Source: Imperialibacter sp964351395
GTDB lineage: Bacteria > Bacteroidota > Bacteroidia > Cytophagales > Cyclobacteriaceae
Reading direction: 5' to 3'
DNA length: 64,000 bases
Assembly: GCA_964351395.1 (NCBI GenBank)
Contig: CAYGOF010000005.1
Coordinates: 1 to 64,000 of the forward strand
In this document: piece after piece, positions 27,982-37,310 of the stretch
Layout of the letters: every line of letters begins with the position of its first letter
Position numbering within the stretch: position 1 is the first letter of the stretch
Notes under the pieces: generated by a model
Database searches by the model: none
What the model was told of the DNA's origin: nothing
What the model saw: only the letters and a program-made list of their open reading frames with translations
Program-made: the position numbers and the translations under genes

Positions 27982-28133
27982 GTATAGCGCAAAGGGGGCA
28001 CAGATTTAAGTAAATGCCAATCCCTTGTTGTTCATGGTTTTGCCTCCCTTTTACTGGGTTTGAATTCATTAGATGCATAGTTAAATGATTTTTGCACACC
28101 CTATGTTATACCCCTACACTTAGAGAAAACGCT

Positions 28134-28820
28134 ATGAATACATTTTTTTTACTCCTGTTTTCATCACTCTTACTCATTTTTACACCTGAACCTCAAATTC
28201 AAAAAGACTGCGAGGTACTTCTGGAAACAATTGCCCTTGAGTATGAAGGTGAATGTAAAAAGGGTCTCGCCCACGGGACGGGCAAAGCGATAGGCTCACA
28301 CAGCTACGAAGGCAGCTTTAAGAAAGGTTTCCCTGACGGAGTCGGCATTTACACCTGGAGCAATGGCAATATGTACAAAGGTGATTTCAAAAGTGGTCTC
28401 AAAGACGGAAAAGGAGAGCTTTACATCAGAAGGCTTGGCGAAGCCGATAGCATTGTAAACGGCTACTGGGACAACGACAAATACATTGGAGCATATAAAA
28501 CCGCCTACAGTGTTGGCCAAAAAAGAAATATATTGAGAACCAGGTTTGTTCACATGAGTGATACGCCCAATCAGGTGGAGTTTATTATCCAAAGAAACGG
28601 GCTTCCTATTGGTGTTACTCAGCTTCAAGCATCGGCTGATAAATCTCCTATGTTCGAGAACACCCAATCAATTGTGGCATTCACCAGGGTGGTTTATCCT
28701 TTGACAAATGCCTCGATTAATTTTTATTCAACAAGCGTCTTTAATTCCTTTCAGCTGGATTGTGCCCTAAATTTCGAAATTTATCGGGAAGGACACTGGA
28801 GGGTTTTTATTCAGATATAA
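28134..28820 (+). CDS. Exported MORN-repeat protein, second of a tandem pair
   Basis: A 228-residue paralogue of the preceding gene. The frame is open from 28092, but ATG 28134 begins the hydrophobic leader MNTFFLLLFSSLLLIF. Both proteins share the KDCEVL-x-E-x-I motif right after the leader, the ECKKGLA-x-GTG repeat, a GNxYxGDFK hairpin and a matching C-terminal domain with a YPLTNASINF / FPFTGAKMDF segment. The copies have diverged strongly, so the duplication is not recent. About 150 bases separate the two genes. Function unknown. Confidence 0.8.
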   Translation: MNTFFLLLFSSLLLIFTPEPQIQKDCEVLLETIALEYEGECKKGLAHGTGKAIGSHSYEGSFKKGFPDGVGIYTWSNGNMYKGDFKSGLKDGKGELYIRRLGEADSIVNGYWDNDKYIGAYKTAYSVGQKRNILRTRFVHMSDTPNQVEFIIQRNGLPIGVTQLQASADKSPMFENTQSIVAFTRVVYPLTNASINFYSTSVFNSFQLDCALNFEIYREGHWRVFIQI

Positions 28821-28847
28821 TCGCGAAGAAGTTCTTTCGCCTCAGCA

Positions 28848-29480
28848 TCAAGGAATGTTCATGTACTTGTGCACCTGAAGCGAAGCCTGCCATTGCGGAT
28901 TTGCCTTGATGTAGTCGACTATTAATGGTGTCATTTTCTCCTGTTGTGACCATTCAGGTTGAAGAAACAGTCGGCAATCTTTTCCAACAAGGGCTTCATA
29001 TTTTTCTGCCCATTTAAAATCAGACTTATTGAACACGACCACTTTTAGCTCATGAGCAGCGGCAGCCACCTCTGGTAGAGGTTCTTTGAATTTTTTAGGA
29101 GAGAAACAGACCCAATCCCAATTGCCTGACAATGGATAAGCCCCCGAAGTTTCAACATGGGTTCTAAAGCCATTGCTTTGCAGCTGTTCTGTCAGTCCTT
29201 CCAGGTTGTACATCAGCGGTTCACCTCCGGTGACGACTGCCATTCTCGCCGGATACTTCATTGCCTCGCCTAAAATGGATGTTATCTCAGTGTTTGGATG
29301 GCTATCGGCTTCCCAGCTTTCTTTCACGTCGCACCAAACGCAGCCCACATCGCAACCACCCAATCGGATAAAGTAGGCGGCATGACCCTGATACGCTCCT
29401 TCACCCTGAATGGTATAGAAGGCTTCCATCAATGGTAATTCAGTACTTACTGAGGGCAATATAGTTTCAAGCTTTTTCAA
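28848..29480 (-). CDS. queE: 7-carboxy-7-deazaguanine synthase
   Basis: A 210-residue radical SAM enzyme that converts 6-carboxytetrahydropterin to 7-carboxy-7-deazaguanine, a step toward queuosine in tRNA. The iron-sulfur cluster ligands form CxxxCxxC at Cys43, Cys47 and Cys50 in GGCDVGCVWC, preceded by the family's FYTIQGEG motif. VVTGGEPLMY supplies the SAM-binding GGEP. Its start overlaps the folD stop by 14 bases, so it is the last gene of a lepA-folD-queE run. Confidence 0.95.
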   Translation of the reverse strand: MKKLETILPSVSTELPLMEAFYTIQGEGAYQGHAAYFIRLGGCDVGCVWCDVKESWEADSHPNTEITSILGEAMKYPARMAVVTGGEPLMYNLEGLTEQLQSNGFRTHVETSGAYPLSGNWDWVCFSPKKFKEPLPEVAAAAHELKVVVFNKSDFKWAEKYEALVGKDCRLFLQPEWSQQEKMTPLIVDYIKANPQWQASLQVHKYMNIP

Positions 29481-30345
29481 GAAGCATTTCGTAAGCGCGA
29501 AGGGTATTCATCAATAGAGAAGCGATTGTCATGGGGCCAACGCCACCCGGTACAGGTGTGATATACGAAGTCTTAGGCGCTACATTGTCGTAGTCAACAT
29601 CTCCTACCAATCGGAAACCGGACTTCCTAGTTGGATCTTCAATTCTGGTAGTTCCTACGTCAACAACCACAGCACCCTCTTTTACCATATCGGCAGTTAC
29701 CAGGTGTGGTTTTCCTACCGCCACCAAAAGGATATCTGCATTTTTAGTATACTGAGAGATATTCTCTGTGTACTTATGACAAAGGGTAACGGTAGCCTGG
29801 CCCTGTTGAGTCATTAAAATCCCAAGAGGAGCACCTACCAGGCGGCTTGCGCCAACTACCACGCAATATTTACCTTTGGTTTCGATTTTATACCTGTTCA
29901 GTAGTTCCATGACACCGAAAGGTGTGGCTGGCATGAGCAAGGGGTTTTTCGAACCAATGCTCCCAAAATTCTGGTTAGTAAAACCGTCCACATCTTTTTC
30001 TGCGGATATGCTTTCCGTCACCTTTTCAACCGAAATATGCTCTGGCAGGGGGAGCTGAACAATGAAACCGTCGATGTCGCTATCGGCGTTGAATTGCTCG
30101 ATGTGCTTCATCAGCTTTTCTTCGGAAATCGTCTTTGCGAAGTGCATCAAAGTAAAGTCGAACCCTACCTCTTTGCATGCTTTGATCTTGCCGTTAACGT
30201 ATGTATGACTAGCTCCGTCATCACCGACAATGATAATTGCCAGGTGAGGTGCTCTTTTCCCCTGTGCGACGAACTCAGTTACTTTGGTTGCAATTTCCTG
30301 TTTGATTTCAGCAGCAATCTTTTTACCATCAAGTATTTCCGGCAT
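29467..30345 (-). CDS. folD: Methylenetetrahydrofolate dehydrogenase/cyclohydrolase
   Basis: Bifunctional cytosolic enzyme interconverting 5,10-methylene-, methenyl- and 10-formyl-tetrahydrofolate for purine and formyl-Met synthesis. The 292 residues contain the active-site YVNGKIKACKEVG segment with Tyr49 and Lys53, the QLPLPEH motif and the NADP region VVVGASRLVGAPLG, ending in PVPGGVGPMTIASL. It is 10 bases downstream of lepA and overlaps queE, forming one transcription unit. Confidence 0.96.
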   Translation of the reverse strand: MPEILDGKKIAAEIKQEIATKVTEFVAQGKRAPHLAIIIVGDDGASHTYVNGKIKACKEVGFDFTLMHFAKTISEEKLMKHIEQFNADSDIDGFIVQLPLPEHISVEKVTESISAEKDVDGFTNQNFGSIGSKNPLLMPATPFGVMELLNRYKIETKGKYCVVVGASRLVGAPLGILMTQQGQATVTLCHKYTENISQYTKNADILLVAVGKPHLVTADMVKEGAVVVDVGTTRIEDPTRKSGFRLVGDVDYDNVAPKTSYITPVPGGVGPMTIASLLMNTLRAYEMLLEKA

Positions 30346-30355
30346 CTTCTCTGGT

Positions 30356-32143
30356 TTAATCTATTTTCAATACGGCCATAAAGGCTTCCTGTGGGATCTC
30401 CACATTGCCTACCTGGCGCATGCGTTTCTTACCTTTCTTCTGCTTATCCAGCAACTTACGCTTCCGGCTGATATCACCACCGTAGCATTTAGCCAATACG
30501 TTTTTCCGCATCGCCTTTACCGTTTCTCTGGAAATGATTTTTGCTCCTATTGCTGCCTGAATGGCTATTTCAAACATCTGCCTTGGCAAAAGTTCTCTTA
30601 ATTTCTCACAAAGCTTTTTACCCCAGTCGTAGGCTTTATCGCGGTGAACAATGGCAGAAAGTGCATCGACACGTTCTCCGTTAAGCATAATATCCAACTT
30701 CACCATGTTGGATTGTCGGTAGCCAATAAGCTCATAATCAAGAGAGGCATAGCCTCTGGAAATGGTCTTTAGCTTATCGAAAAAGTCAAAAACGATTTCA
30801 GAAAGAGGCAATTCGAAGGTAAGTTCCACCCTGTCGGAGGTGAGGTATACCTGGTTCTTAATTTCTCCCCTCTTGTCAATACACAGAGAAATAATCGGTC
30901 CAATGTATTCCGACTTACTTATTATTTGAGCCCTTATAAATGGCTCTTCGATATAGTCCAATGCAATTGGATCGGGCATTTCAGACGGCGCACTTACTTT
31001 AAGCAGTTCCCCTCCCTTGAGTGTCGCGTGAAATCGCACAGAAGGCACAGTCGTGATCACTGTCATGTCGAATTCGCGCTCAAGGCGTTCCTGGATAATT
31101 TCCATGTGCAACATGCCCAGGAACCCGCAACGGAAGCCAAAACCAAGGGCCGCAGAGGTTTCAGGCTCCCAAACCAGGGAAGCGTCGTTGAGCTGAAGCT
31201 TCTCCATGGATGCTCTCAGTTCTTCATATTCGGATGTTTCTACAGGATAAATGCCTGCAAACACCATGGGTTTCACGTCTTCAAAGCCTTTGATCGCACT
31301 GGCTGCGGACCTGTCTACGTGGGTAATCGTATCTCCTACCTTTACCTCCTTGGCCACTTTGATACCAGAAATCAGGTAACCAACGTTACCTGCACTTATT
31401 TGCTCCTTTGGCGATTGCTTAAGTTTGAGCACGCCTATTTCATCGACATCGTAGATGCTGCCGATGTTCATAAATTTCACCTTCTCTCCTTTTTTCATGG
31501 TGCCATTGAACACCCTGAAAATTACTTCAACCCCTCTGAAGGAGTTGAATACTGAGTCAAATATCATCGCCTGCAAGGGGCCATTTGGGTCTCCCTTAGG
31601 TGGCTTTATCCGGTGAACGATCGCTTCCAAAATACCGTCGATGCCAATACCTTCCTTGCCGCTTGCCAGTAAAATCTCTTCTCTGGTGCAGCCAAGCAAT
31701 TCCACCACCTGGTCTTTCACCTCCTCTACCATAGCCCCTGGCAGGTCAATTTTATTGAGTACAGGGATGATCTCGAGGTCATGATTTAAGGCAAGGTACA
31801 GATTGGAAATAGTCTGTGCTTCGATGCCCTGAGACGCATCAACAATCAAAAGCGCACCTTCGCAGGCAGCAATTGACCGAGACACCTCATACGAAAAGTC
31901 TACGTGGCCAGGTGTATCAATGAGGTTAAGTATATAGTCCTGACCACCACTTTTATAGTTCATTTGAATGGCGTGGCTCTTAATCGTAATTCCACGCTCC
32001 CGTTCCAAATCCATGTTGTCAAGAAGCTGATTCTGCTTTTCTCGATCAGTGATGGTGTGTGTGGCTTCAAGGAGCCTGTCAGCCAGGGTACTCTTACCGT
32101 GATCTATGTGTGCTATTATGCAGAAATTGCGGATGTGATCCAT
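30356..32143 (-). CDS. lepA: Elongation factor 4
   Basis: A ribosome-dependent GTPase that can back-translocate or remodel stalled ribosomes. The 595 residues match the family. G motifs seen are AHIDHGKS (residues 10-17), DTPGHVDF and NKIDLPGA. The LepA-specific C-terminal domain is present, with the YGGDISRKRKLLDKQKKGKKRM segment near the end. It heads the leftward run with folD and queE. A minus-strand TAATTTTG box (32170-32163) is 20 bases before the start and may be its -7 element, without a clear -33 partner. Confidence 0.97.
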   Translation of the reverse strand: MDHIRNFCIIAHIDHGKSTLADRLLEATHTITDREKQNQLLDNMDLERERGITIKSHAIQMNYKSGGQDYILNLIDTPGHVDFSYEVSRSIAACEGALLIVDASQGIEAQTISNLYLALNHDLEIIPVLNKIDLPGAMVEEVKDQVVELLGCTREEILLASGKEGIGIDGILEAIVHRIKPPKGDPNGPLQAMIFDSVFNSFRGVEVIFRVFNGTMKKGEKVKFMNIGSIYDVDEIGVLKLKQSPKEQISAGNVGYLISGIKVAKEVKVGDTITHVDRSAASAIKGFEDVKPMVFAGIYPVETSEYEELRASMEKLQLNDASLVWEPETSAALGFGFRCGFLGMLHMEIIQERLEREFDMTVITTVPSVRFHATLKGGELLKVSAPSEMPDPIALDYIEEPFIRAQIISKSEYIGPIISLCIDKRGEIKNQVYLTSDRVELTFELPLSEIVFDFFDKLKTISRGYASLDYELIGYRQSNMVKLDIMLNGERVDALSAIVHRDKAYDWGKKLCEKLRELLPRQMFEIAIQAAIGAKIISRETVKAMRKNVLAKCYGGDISRKRKLLDKQKKGKKRMRQVGNVEIPQEAFMAVLKID

Positions 32144-32392
32144 ACGTTCCTTTAAAAGTCTGCAAAATTAGGTAATAATTTACGATTTGAAGAGCCTGTT
32201 GAAACAAAGTTTCCCATTCCTTCCGTTGAATCAGAGGCTATTACAAAAATTACCCACAAGCGAGCGTATTTTCGGGATGAAAAACCACCAACGAGTCGGA
32301 TTTGAACATTTGTTGCAATAAAACGCTCACGAGCATTTGGGCATTCCAACCATTTGTTAGCAAATTTGTCTTTTAGTCAAAAACATACATTT

Positions 32393-33190
32393 ATGAAAAA
32401 GAGTGCGATGATTGCTGTAGTGGGTTTGGGAGCCTTATTCTCCTGCGACTTGGGCGAAGATGAGTATTTGGGGCCTATACAAAGCAAAATTGAGGTGACC
32501 ATGGTGGAGGACCTCAGCTATGAAGAGCCTTTTTTTCAGATCATCTTTGAAACCGCCAATCTGTACGACTGCGCCAATTATAATATTCAAATGATAGCAA
32601 ATGCTTCAGAAAGCCAGTTGGACATCGTGTTCAATGAAATATACAAGGATAATTCCTGCAATTCAGCAACAGGACCGGCATACAATGCTTACACTTTCAC
32701 TAAAATTGTCAATGGTGTATACGATATCAGCCTCCAGGTGAAAGGCAAGAGTGCCGTAGCAGGCACACTCACCATTACCGATAGCGCCTATACGCTGGAC
32801 ATGGAGCAAAGCGAAGATTTTGAATTTGTAAATCCCCATCTATTCAGCATGCCCAAAGGGATTCTCTGGGGGTCCATTCAAACATATTCCGACAACCAGC
32901 AAACTGACGACGTAGTTGACAAGTTCTACACCCAACTCGCCGATTTAAAACTGGCCGATACACTATTGGCAGAGGGTGATTACACCTACTTTACCGTTGG
33001 GAATAAAAATGAAGTGACATTGAGAAGAACAGGCGCAGGTTCATCCGCAGAAGTCACTTCTTTTGTATACTTTATCAATGAGGACAGTGTCAGTAGAAAT
33101 GATTTAAAGGTAGCTATTTCAGACTTCAGAGGCATCTACTCCGACTATGTTGACATCAATATGTTTGATTGGGATGGCACTATCTATTAG
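32393..33190 (+). CDS. Hypothetical lipoprotein
   Basis: A 265-residue protein of unknown function. ATG 32393 gives a lipoprotein signal, MKKSAMIAVVGLGALFSCDLG, with the lipid-attachment Cys at position 18; the frame also runs upstream to 32354 without a signal. The mature part is acidic and beta-strand rich, with no family motif that I recognise. It is divergent from lepA (250 bases apart) and 84 bases ahead of the DUF2911 gene. Confidence 0.7.
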   Translation: MKKSAMIAVVGLGALFSCDLGEDEYLGPIQSKIEVTMVEDLSYEEPFFQIIFETANLYDCANYNIQMIANASESQLDIVFNEIYKDNSCNSATGPAYNAYTFTKIVNGVYDISLQVKGKSAVAGTLTITDSAYTLDMEQSEDFEFVNPHLFSMPKGILWGSIQTYSDNQQTDDVVDKFYTQLADLKLADTLLAEGDYTYFTVGNKNEVTLRRTGAGSSAEVTSFVYFINEDSVSRNDLKVAISDFRGIYSDYVDINMFDWDGTIY

Positions 33191-33274
33191 TGCTTTACTT
33201 TATACTTTCATAGTGCAAAACATTTACCTGAGTTGGTTCGTCTTTATAGCAAGTGTTTAACTAAACCGAATAAG

Positions 33275-33799
33275 ATGAAAACTAACTACAAATTGTTCTT
33301 AATCGCTATTGGAATAGCCGCTATGTCATTTTCTGACGCTTGGGCCCAGGGTCGTCCTAGCCCTGCTGCCTCTGTGTCTGAAACGCTGAACAGCGGAGCG
33401 ACAGTATCAATAGACTACAGCTCCCCTTCGCTAAAAGGCCGCACGGTAGGTAAAGATGTGGAGCCAATGGAGGGGAAAGTTTGGAGAGCCGGGGCAAACA
33501 ATGCAACTGTTTTTCAGGTAGACAAAGACGTGAAAGTAGAAGGTAAGGCCTTGCCTGCTGGGAAGTACGCCTTCTTCACGGTAAACAAGGGCAATGATTG
33601 GACGCTGATTTTCAACAAAACCTGGGATACATGGGGCGCTTTCGATTATGAAAAAAACAAGGGCGACAATGCGTTGCAGGTAAAAGTCAAAGCAAAAAAG
33701 GCAACCTCTTCGTCTGAAAGTTTGACTTATACTATTGACAAGTCAGGTAAGGTTACACTGCTTTGGGGAGATGTTGAGGTGGCGTTCAGTGTGAAATAA
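33275..33799 (+). CDS. DUF2911 periplasmic protein
   Basis: A 174-residue exported protein with a clear signal peptide ending DAWAQG. The mature part matches DUF2911 (residues about 30-170). Recognisable landmarks are the VSIDYSSPSLKGR segment, KVWRAGANNATVFQ, and LPAGKYAFFTVNKGNDWTLIFN. DUF2911 proteins are common in Bacteroidota and have no established function. ATG 33275 is preferred over the upstream in-frame ATG at 33233 because of the signal peptide. It is followed by a perfect terminator. Confidence 0.88.
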   Translation: MKTNYKLFLIAIGIAAMSFSDAWAQGRPSPAASVSETLNSGATVSIDYSSPSLKGRTVGKDVEPMEGKVWRAGANNATVFQVDKDVKVEGKALPAGKYAFFTVNKGNDWTLIFNKTWDTWGAFDYEKNKGDNALQVKVKAKKATSSSESLTYTIDKSGKVTLLWGDVEVAFSVK

Positions 33800-33823
33800 G
33801 TCTCAAACCAAAACATATGTATA

Positions 33824-33850
33824 AAAGCGGAGATACTCCGCTTTTTTTTT
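33824..33850 (+). terminator. Terminator after the DUF2911 gene
   Basis: AAGCGGAG (33825-33832) and CTCCGCTT (33836-33843) form a perfect eight-base-pair stem with an ATA loop, followed by nine T. Confidence 0.92.
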
Positions 33851-33938
33851 GTTCAAGGAATAGGGATTCTCTTCGGATTAGCTGTTTTAACTGTTATATT
33901 GATTTCATTCAGCTCCCACCTGCTATTACATCACTTTT

Positions 33939-34379
33939 ATGCACAAGGCCTTTATTTTTCTGTTACTACTATCCATGGCTAGTGCCTGTGAAAAAGTTGA
34001 CCCACTTGAGGAGGCACTTAGTAGAAAGATTACTGAAGTAAATGGTGTTTGGATTTGGGTTAACACGCAATACCCCACCCCGTTTGGTGTTCTTACCGTT
34101 ACTTCTTTAAAAAACGAAGTAGTATTCAAAGTATTGATCACGGGGGAAAAAGCCGAAGTATTTCGCCAGGACAAGCTCGTTCAGAAGTTTAGTTTTGAGA
34201 TAAGAAAAACAGGCGAAGAGTTCTACCTCGATATTTTGGGAAAAGAAATTATCGAATATTCAGCCATCGACATGCTTGGAGGGAAAATATCGATTAACGA
34301 CAAGGATTTAACTCTTTCGGTCGATAGCCGTACTTTCAAATCTGATATGCTCCTCAGCAGAGTTGAGATCTTTAATTAG
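33939..34379 (+). CDS. Hypothetical small lipoprotein
   Basis: A 146-residue protein with a lipoprotein signal (LLLLSMASACEKVD, Cys at position 17). The mature part is about 125 residues of alternating strands ending in KSDMLLSRVEIFN; it resembles a small beta-barrel or lipocalin-like fold, but no family is recognised. The stop codon is directly followed by the NUDIX start, so the two are probably translated from one message. Confidence 0.7.
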   Translation: MHKAFIFLLLLSMASACEKVDPLEEALSRKITEVNGVWIWVNTQYPTPFGVLTVTSLKNEVVFKVLITGEKAEVFRQDKLVQKFSFEIRKTGEEFYLDILGKEIIEYSAIDMLGGKISINDKDLTLSVDSRTFKSDMLLSRVEIFN

Positions 34380-34772
34380 ATGATTCAAGTCGTTTGTGCA
34401 GTTATCGAAAAAAATGGGTTGCTGCTTGCTACCAGACGGCCTGCTCACAAAAAAGAGGGCTTGAAGTGGGAATTTCCCGGCGGAAAAATCGAATCAGGTG
34501 AAACCGAAGAAATAGCACTGGCCAGGGAAATCAATGAGGAGCTTTCTATTGATGTTTTACCTTCAAAAAAATTAGCCTCCATCACACTTGCCACTCCCTA
34601 CCCCATTCAATTAGTCGCATGGAAATGCGAATGGATCACTGGAGAAATCAAATTAACAGAACACGTTGCTTATCGATGGATTTCTTTAGATGAGCTTGGA
34701 ACAATTGACTTAAGTGAGGCAGATAGGATGCTGTTACCCGAATTGAGCGAGAAACTGAGATTTGCTCCATAA
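34380..34772 (+). CDS. NUDIX hydrolase, MutT/8-oxo-dGTPase type
   Basis: A 130-residue NUDIX protein. The Nudix box spans about residues 35-57 (GGKIESGETEEIALAREINE) and has all the metal-binding acidic residues. Length, N-terminal VVCAVIEKNGLLLATRR and the WEFPGGK entry resemble MutT, which removes 8-oxo-dGTP from the nucleotide pool; other substrates are possible. The start codon abuts the stop of the upstream lipoprotein with no gap. Confidence 0.9.
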   Translation: MIQVVCAVIEKNGLLLATRRPAHKKEGLKWEFPGGKIESGETEEIALAREINEELSIDVLPSKKLASITLATPYPIQLVAWKCEWITGEIKLTEHVAYRWISLDELGTIDLSEADRMLLPELSEKLRFAP

Positions 34773-34935
34773 GCAGCATTTAATTCCTGAAATAGAACGC
34801 TATTCAGTATATTATTTTGATTTTATAAATTTTATAGTGAATAAGGTTTGAATCCTCGTAATAGTTCCGTAAATTATATTCCCTGTTTTACTCAGGAACG
34901 CTCAGAACCTATCACTTCACTTAAACAACTGATTT

Positions 34936-35400
34936 ATGAATTTTACTCCCCCAAAAGACAGTGGTACGACCAAAACAGTTGAGCCAATCAAATACTCACC
35001 TGTGACCGATTACATGGCCAAGGATGTTTTTACATTCCATCCTGACCAAAATGTACAGGAAGCCATCGACTTAATGTTGGAAAAACGAATTTCTGGCGGT
35101 CCGGTACTCAACGACTCCGGAGAGCTTGTTGGTATGCTCTCGGAAAAGGATTGTCTGCGGATTATTATCGATTCAGCCTACCACAATCAGCCCAATCATG
35201 AGGGAAAAGTGAAAAATTATATGTCGAGAAACGTTAAAACGATGGATATCGACAAAGATATTTTTGATGTGGCCAATGAGTTTCTGACAACCCATTTTCG
35301 AAGATTCCCTGTGATCGACAGCAAGGGTGTGTTGAAAGGACAGATAAGCCGTCGAGACATCATGAAAGCTGCAAGAGACCTAAAAGGCACTACCTGGTAA
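34936..35400 (+). CDS. Two-CBS-domain protein
   Basis: A 154-residue protein made of two CBS domains (about residues 25-82 and 93-148), with the motifs SGGPVLNDSGELVGMLSEKD and FRRFPVIDSKGVLKGQISRRD. CBS pairs form Bateman modules that bind adenine nucleotides and act as energy sensors. Here there is no attached catalytic domain, so it must act on a separate partner. It is flanked by a terminator and followed by xdhC. The 163-base gap upstream shows nothing clear. Confidence 0.9.
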   Translation: MNFTPPKDSGTTKTVEPIKYSPVTDYMAKDVFTFHPDQNVQEAIDLMLEKRISGGPVLNDSGELVGMLSEKDCLRIIIDSAYHNQPNHEGKVKNYMSRNVKTMDIDKDIFDVANEFLTTHFRRFPVIDSKGVLKGQISRRDIMKAARDLKGTTW

Positions 35401-35428
35401 AATTAACTTTTCTGGCCTATGAACTTTG

Positions 35429-35454
35429 AAACCCCGTTATGGGGTTTATTTTTT
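35429..35454 (+). terminator. Terminator after CBS gene
   Basis: AAACCCC (35429-35435) pairs with GGGGTTT (35441-35447) around GTTAT, followed by ATTTTTT. Confidence 0.85.
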
Positions 35455-35503
35455 ACCAAAGGGTGGTAAGAAAATGACAGGAGTTGTAAATTGAGGCAGC
35501 AAT

Positions 35504-36706
35504 ATGAAAGAGGCAAAAAGCATTATAGAGGCCTACAGAAAGGTCAACTTTTCAACCCAGAAAGCTGCATTGGCAACTGTTATGCGGGTGCATGGCTCAT
35601 CCTACCGACGACCAGGTGCCAGAATGCTGATGACAGATGACGGCCGCTGGACAGGTGCCATCAGCGGAGGCTGCCTGGAAGGTGATGCCCTGCGGAAAGC
35701 ACGTCAGGCAATACTCAACAACCGCCCGTCTTTGGTTACTTACGATACCATGGATGACAATAGTGCCACAAGCCTTGGCGTGGGACTTGGTTGTAATGGA
35801 ATCATCGATGTATTGATTGAACCAATCAACGAACACGACGAATTTAACTCGGTTCGCCTTCTTGAAAAATTTGTCAACAACGGTGAATTGGCCGTCATGG
35901 CAACTGTTTTTGATTCAAGTGTTCCCGACAATCCTTACCAAGGTCAAAGGTTCTTGTTAAATGGAATCGGCGAAAAATATAGCACCATTGTACATCAAGG
36001 CCTTGAATCACTTATTGCTGCAGATGCTACAAAAGCTTTCGTTGCCAACCGCCCTGCCATATGTCAATATACCATTGAAGAAACCATGGTTGAAGTGTTG
36101 GTAGAGACGCTCCACCCAGGGATACAGGTAGTGATTTTTGGAGGAGGTTTTGATGCGGCTCCGGTAACCTCTATGGCAAAAAATCTGGGTTGGTCAGTCA
36201 CTGTCACCGACGATTGTATTGCGCACCTGGGAGCCAAGCGTTTCCCTGATGCAGAGAACGTAACGCTCTGCCAAAGAGACCATGTGTCTACCGACATTTC
36301 GTTTAAAAGATTCAGTGCTGCCCTTTTAATGTCCCACAACTACAAGTACGATTACGCTGTTTTGAAAGAGCTGATTAAAAATCCACCAGCCTATCTGGGT
36401 GTGATGGGCCCAAAAAAGCGTTTTGACAAAATGGTGGATCAACTGAAAGAGGAAGGCATCTACCCCGGCGATGAGTGGGCCAACGGCGTTCATTCTCCGG
36501 TAGGTCTCGACCTTGGCGCTGAAACACCAGATGAAATCGCCCTTTCAGTCATTGCCGAGATTCAGGCCTTTTTTAACGGCTCCCAGGGTGGCTACCTCAA
36601 GCATCTCAATGGGCCCATTCATGATCGTAGTGCGTACGACGACCGCTTATTAAATAGCATTTACGACCAGCTTCATGCTTCAAAACCAAAAAAAGGCAAA
36701 GCTTAG
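35504..36706 (+). CDS. XdhC/CoxI-family molybdenum hydroxylase maturation protein
   Basis: A 400-residue protein of the XdhC family, which helps load sulfurated molybdenum cofactor into xanthine dehydrogenase-type enzymes. The N-terminal XdhC domain (VHGSSYRRPGARMLM, GAISGGCLEGDAL, about residues 25-70) and the C-terminal Rossmann-like domain (VVIFGGGFDAAPV near residue 210, HSPVGLDLGAETPDEIALSV near 330) are both present. No hydroxylase structural subunit is in the window; the client must be elsewhere. It overlaps the mocA-like gene by 32 bases, a strong sign of co-expression. Confidence 0.9.
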   Translation: MKEAKSIIEAYRKVNFSTQKAALATVMRVHGSSYRRPGARMLMTDDGRWTGAISGGCLEGDALRKARQAILNNRPSLVTYDTMDDNSATSLGVGLGCNGIIDVLIEPINEHDEFNSVRLLEKFVNNGELAVMATVFDSSVPDNPYQGQRFLLNGIGEKYSTIVHQGLESLIAADATKAFVANRPAICQYTIEETMVEVLVETLHPGIQVVIFGGGFDAAPVTSMAKNLGWSVTVTDDCIAHLGAKRFPDAENVTLCQRDHVSTDISFKRFSAALLMSHNYKYDYAVLKELIKNPPAYLGVMGPKKRFDKMVDQLKEEGIYPGDEWANGVHSPVGLDLGAETPDEIALSVIAEIQAFFNGSQGGYLKHLNGPIHDRSAYDDRLLNSIYDQLHASKPKKGKA

Positions 36707-37280
36707 CATTATCCTACTCGCCGCTGGCTCATCATCAAGACTTGGTGAGCCCAAGCAGCTGCTCCCTTTCAAGCAACAAGTATTGGTTCAGGAACGGGTT
36801 AGCACCATTCAAAATGCTTTCAAAGGCGCCTGTGAAGTTGTGGTTGTCACTGGCGCGAAAAGGAAAGAAGTTAAGCTGGCTTTGCGGGGCTTAGATTATT
36901 TGGAAGCTTTCAATGCCCATTTTTCCGATGGAATGAGTACATCCGTTAAGACGGGATTGCAGCATGTATCCTCCAACACCGACGCTGCTATGTTTCTTTT
37001 GGTAGATCAGCCTTTTATTTCGGAGAAACACCTGATTGAAATGGAGGAAAAGTGGCAGCAAATGACCAAAAAAGTAGTAGCCGCCAGCTATGCTGGTATA
37101 TTGGGCGTACCGGCCATTTTTCCTGCCTCATATTTTGATCTATTACAAGCACTCAGCGGAGACCAGGGCGCCAGAAAAGTTTTGATGAAACTACCTGCCA
37201 ATGACGTGCTACCTTACCACTTGCCAGAGGCGAGTGTTGACATAGATACACTTGAAGACTTAAAACAGATCGGGCTCTAG
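36675..37280 (+). CDS. MocA-like molybdenum cofactor nucleotidyltransferase
   Basis: A 201-residue nucleotidyltransferase with the MobA/MocA fold. The nucleotide-binding loop LLAAGSSSRLGEPKQLLPF is at residues 13-31, followed by DAAMFLLVDQPF (metal-binding Asp) near residue 100 and GVPAIFP. MocA transfers CMP to molybdopterin to make the MCD form of the cofactor; the family also includes IspD-like and MurNAc-related members, so the substrate is inferred from the neighbour xdhC. The start is 32 bases inside xdhC in a different frame. Confidence 0.82.
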   Translation: MLQNQKKAKLSIILLAAGSSSRLGEPKQLLPFKQQVLVQERVSTIQNAFKGACEVVVVTGAKRKEVKLALRGLDYLEAFNAHFSDGMSTSVKTGLQHVSSNTDAAMFLLVDQPFISEKHLIEMEEKWQQMTKKVVAASYAGILGVPAIFPASYFDLLQALSGDQGARKVLMKLPANDVLPYHLPEASVDIDTLEDLKQIGL

Positions 37281-37310
37281 AAGATAAATTTTACATTTTT
37301 CACCAACGGG

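Noticed and set aside
30926..31555. Open frame of about 209 codons on the plus strand opposite lepA
   Set aside because: It is antisense to a highly conserved gene, has no recognisable domain and no promoter; it reflects codon bias of lepA.
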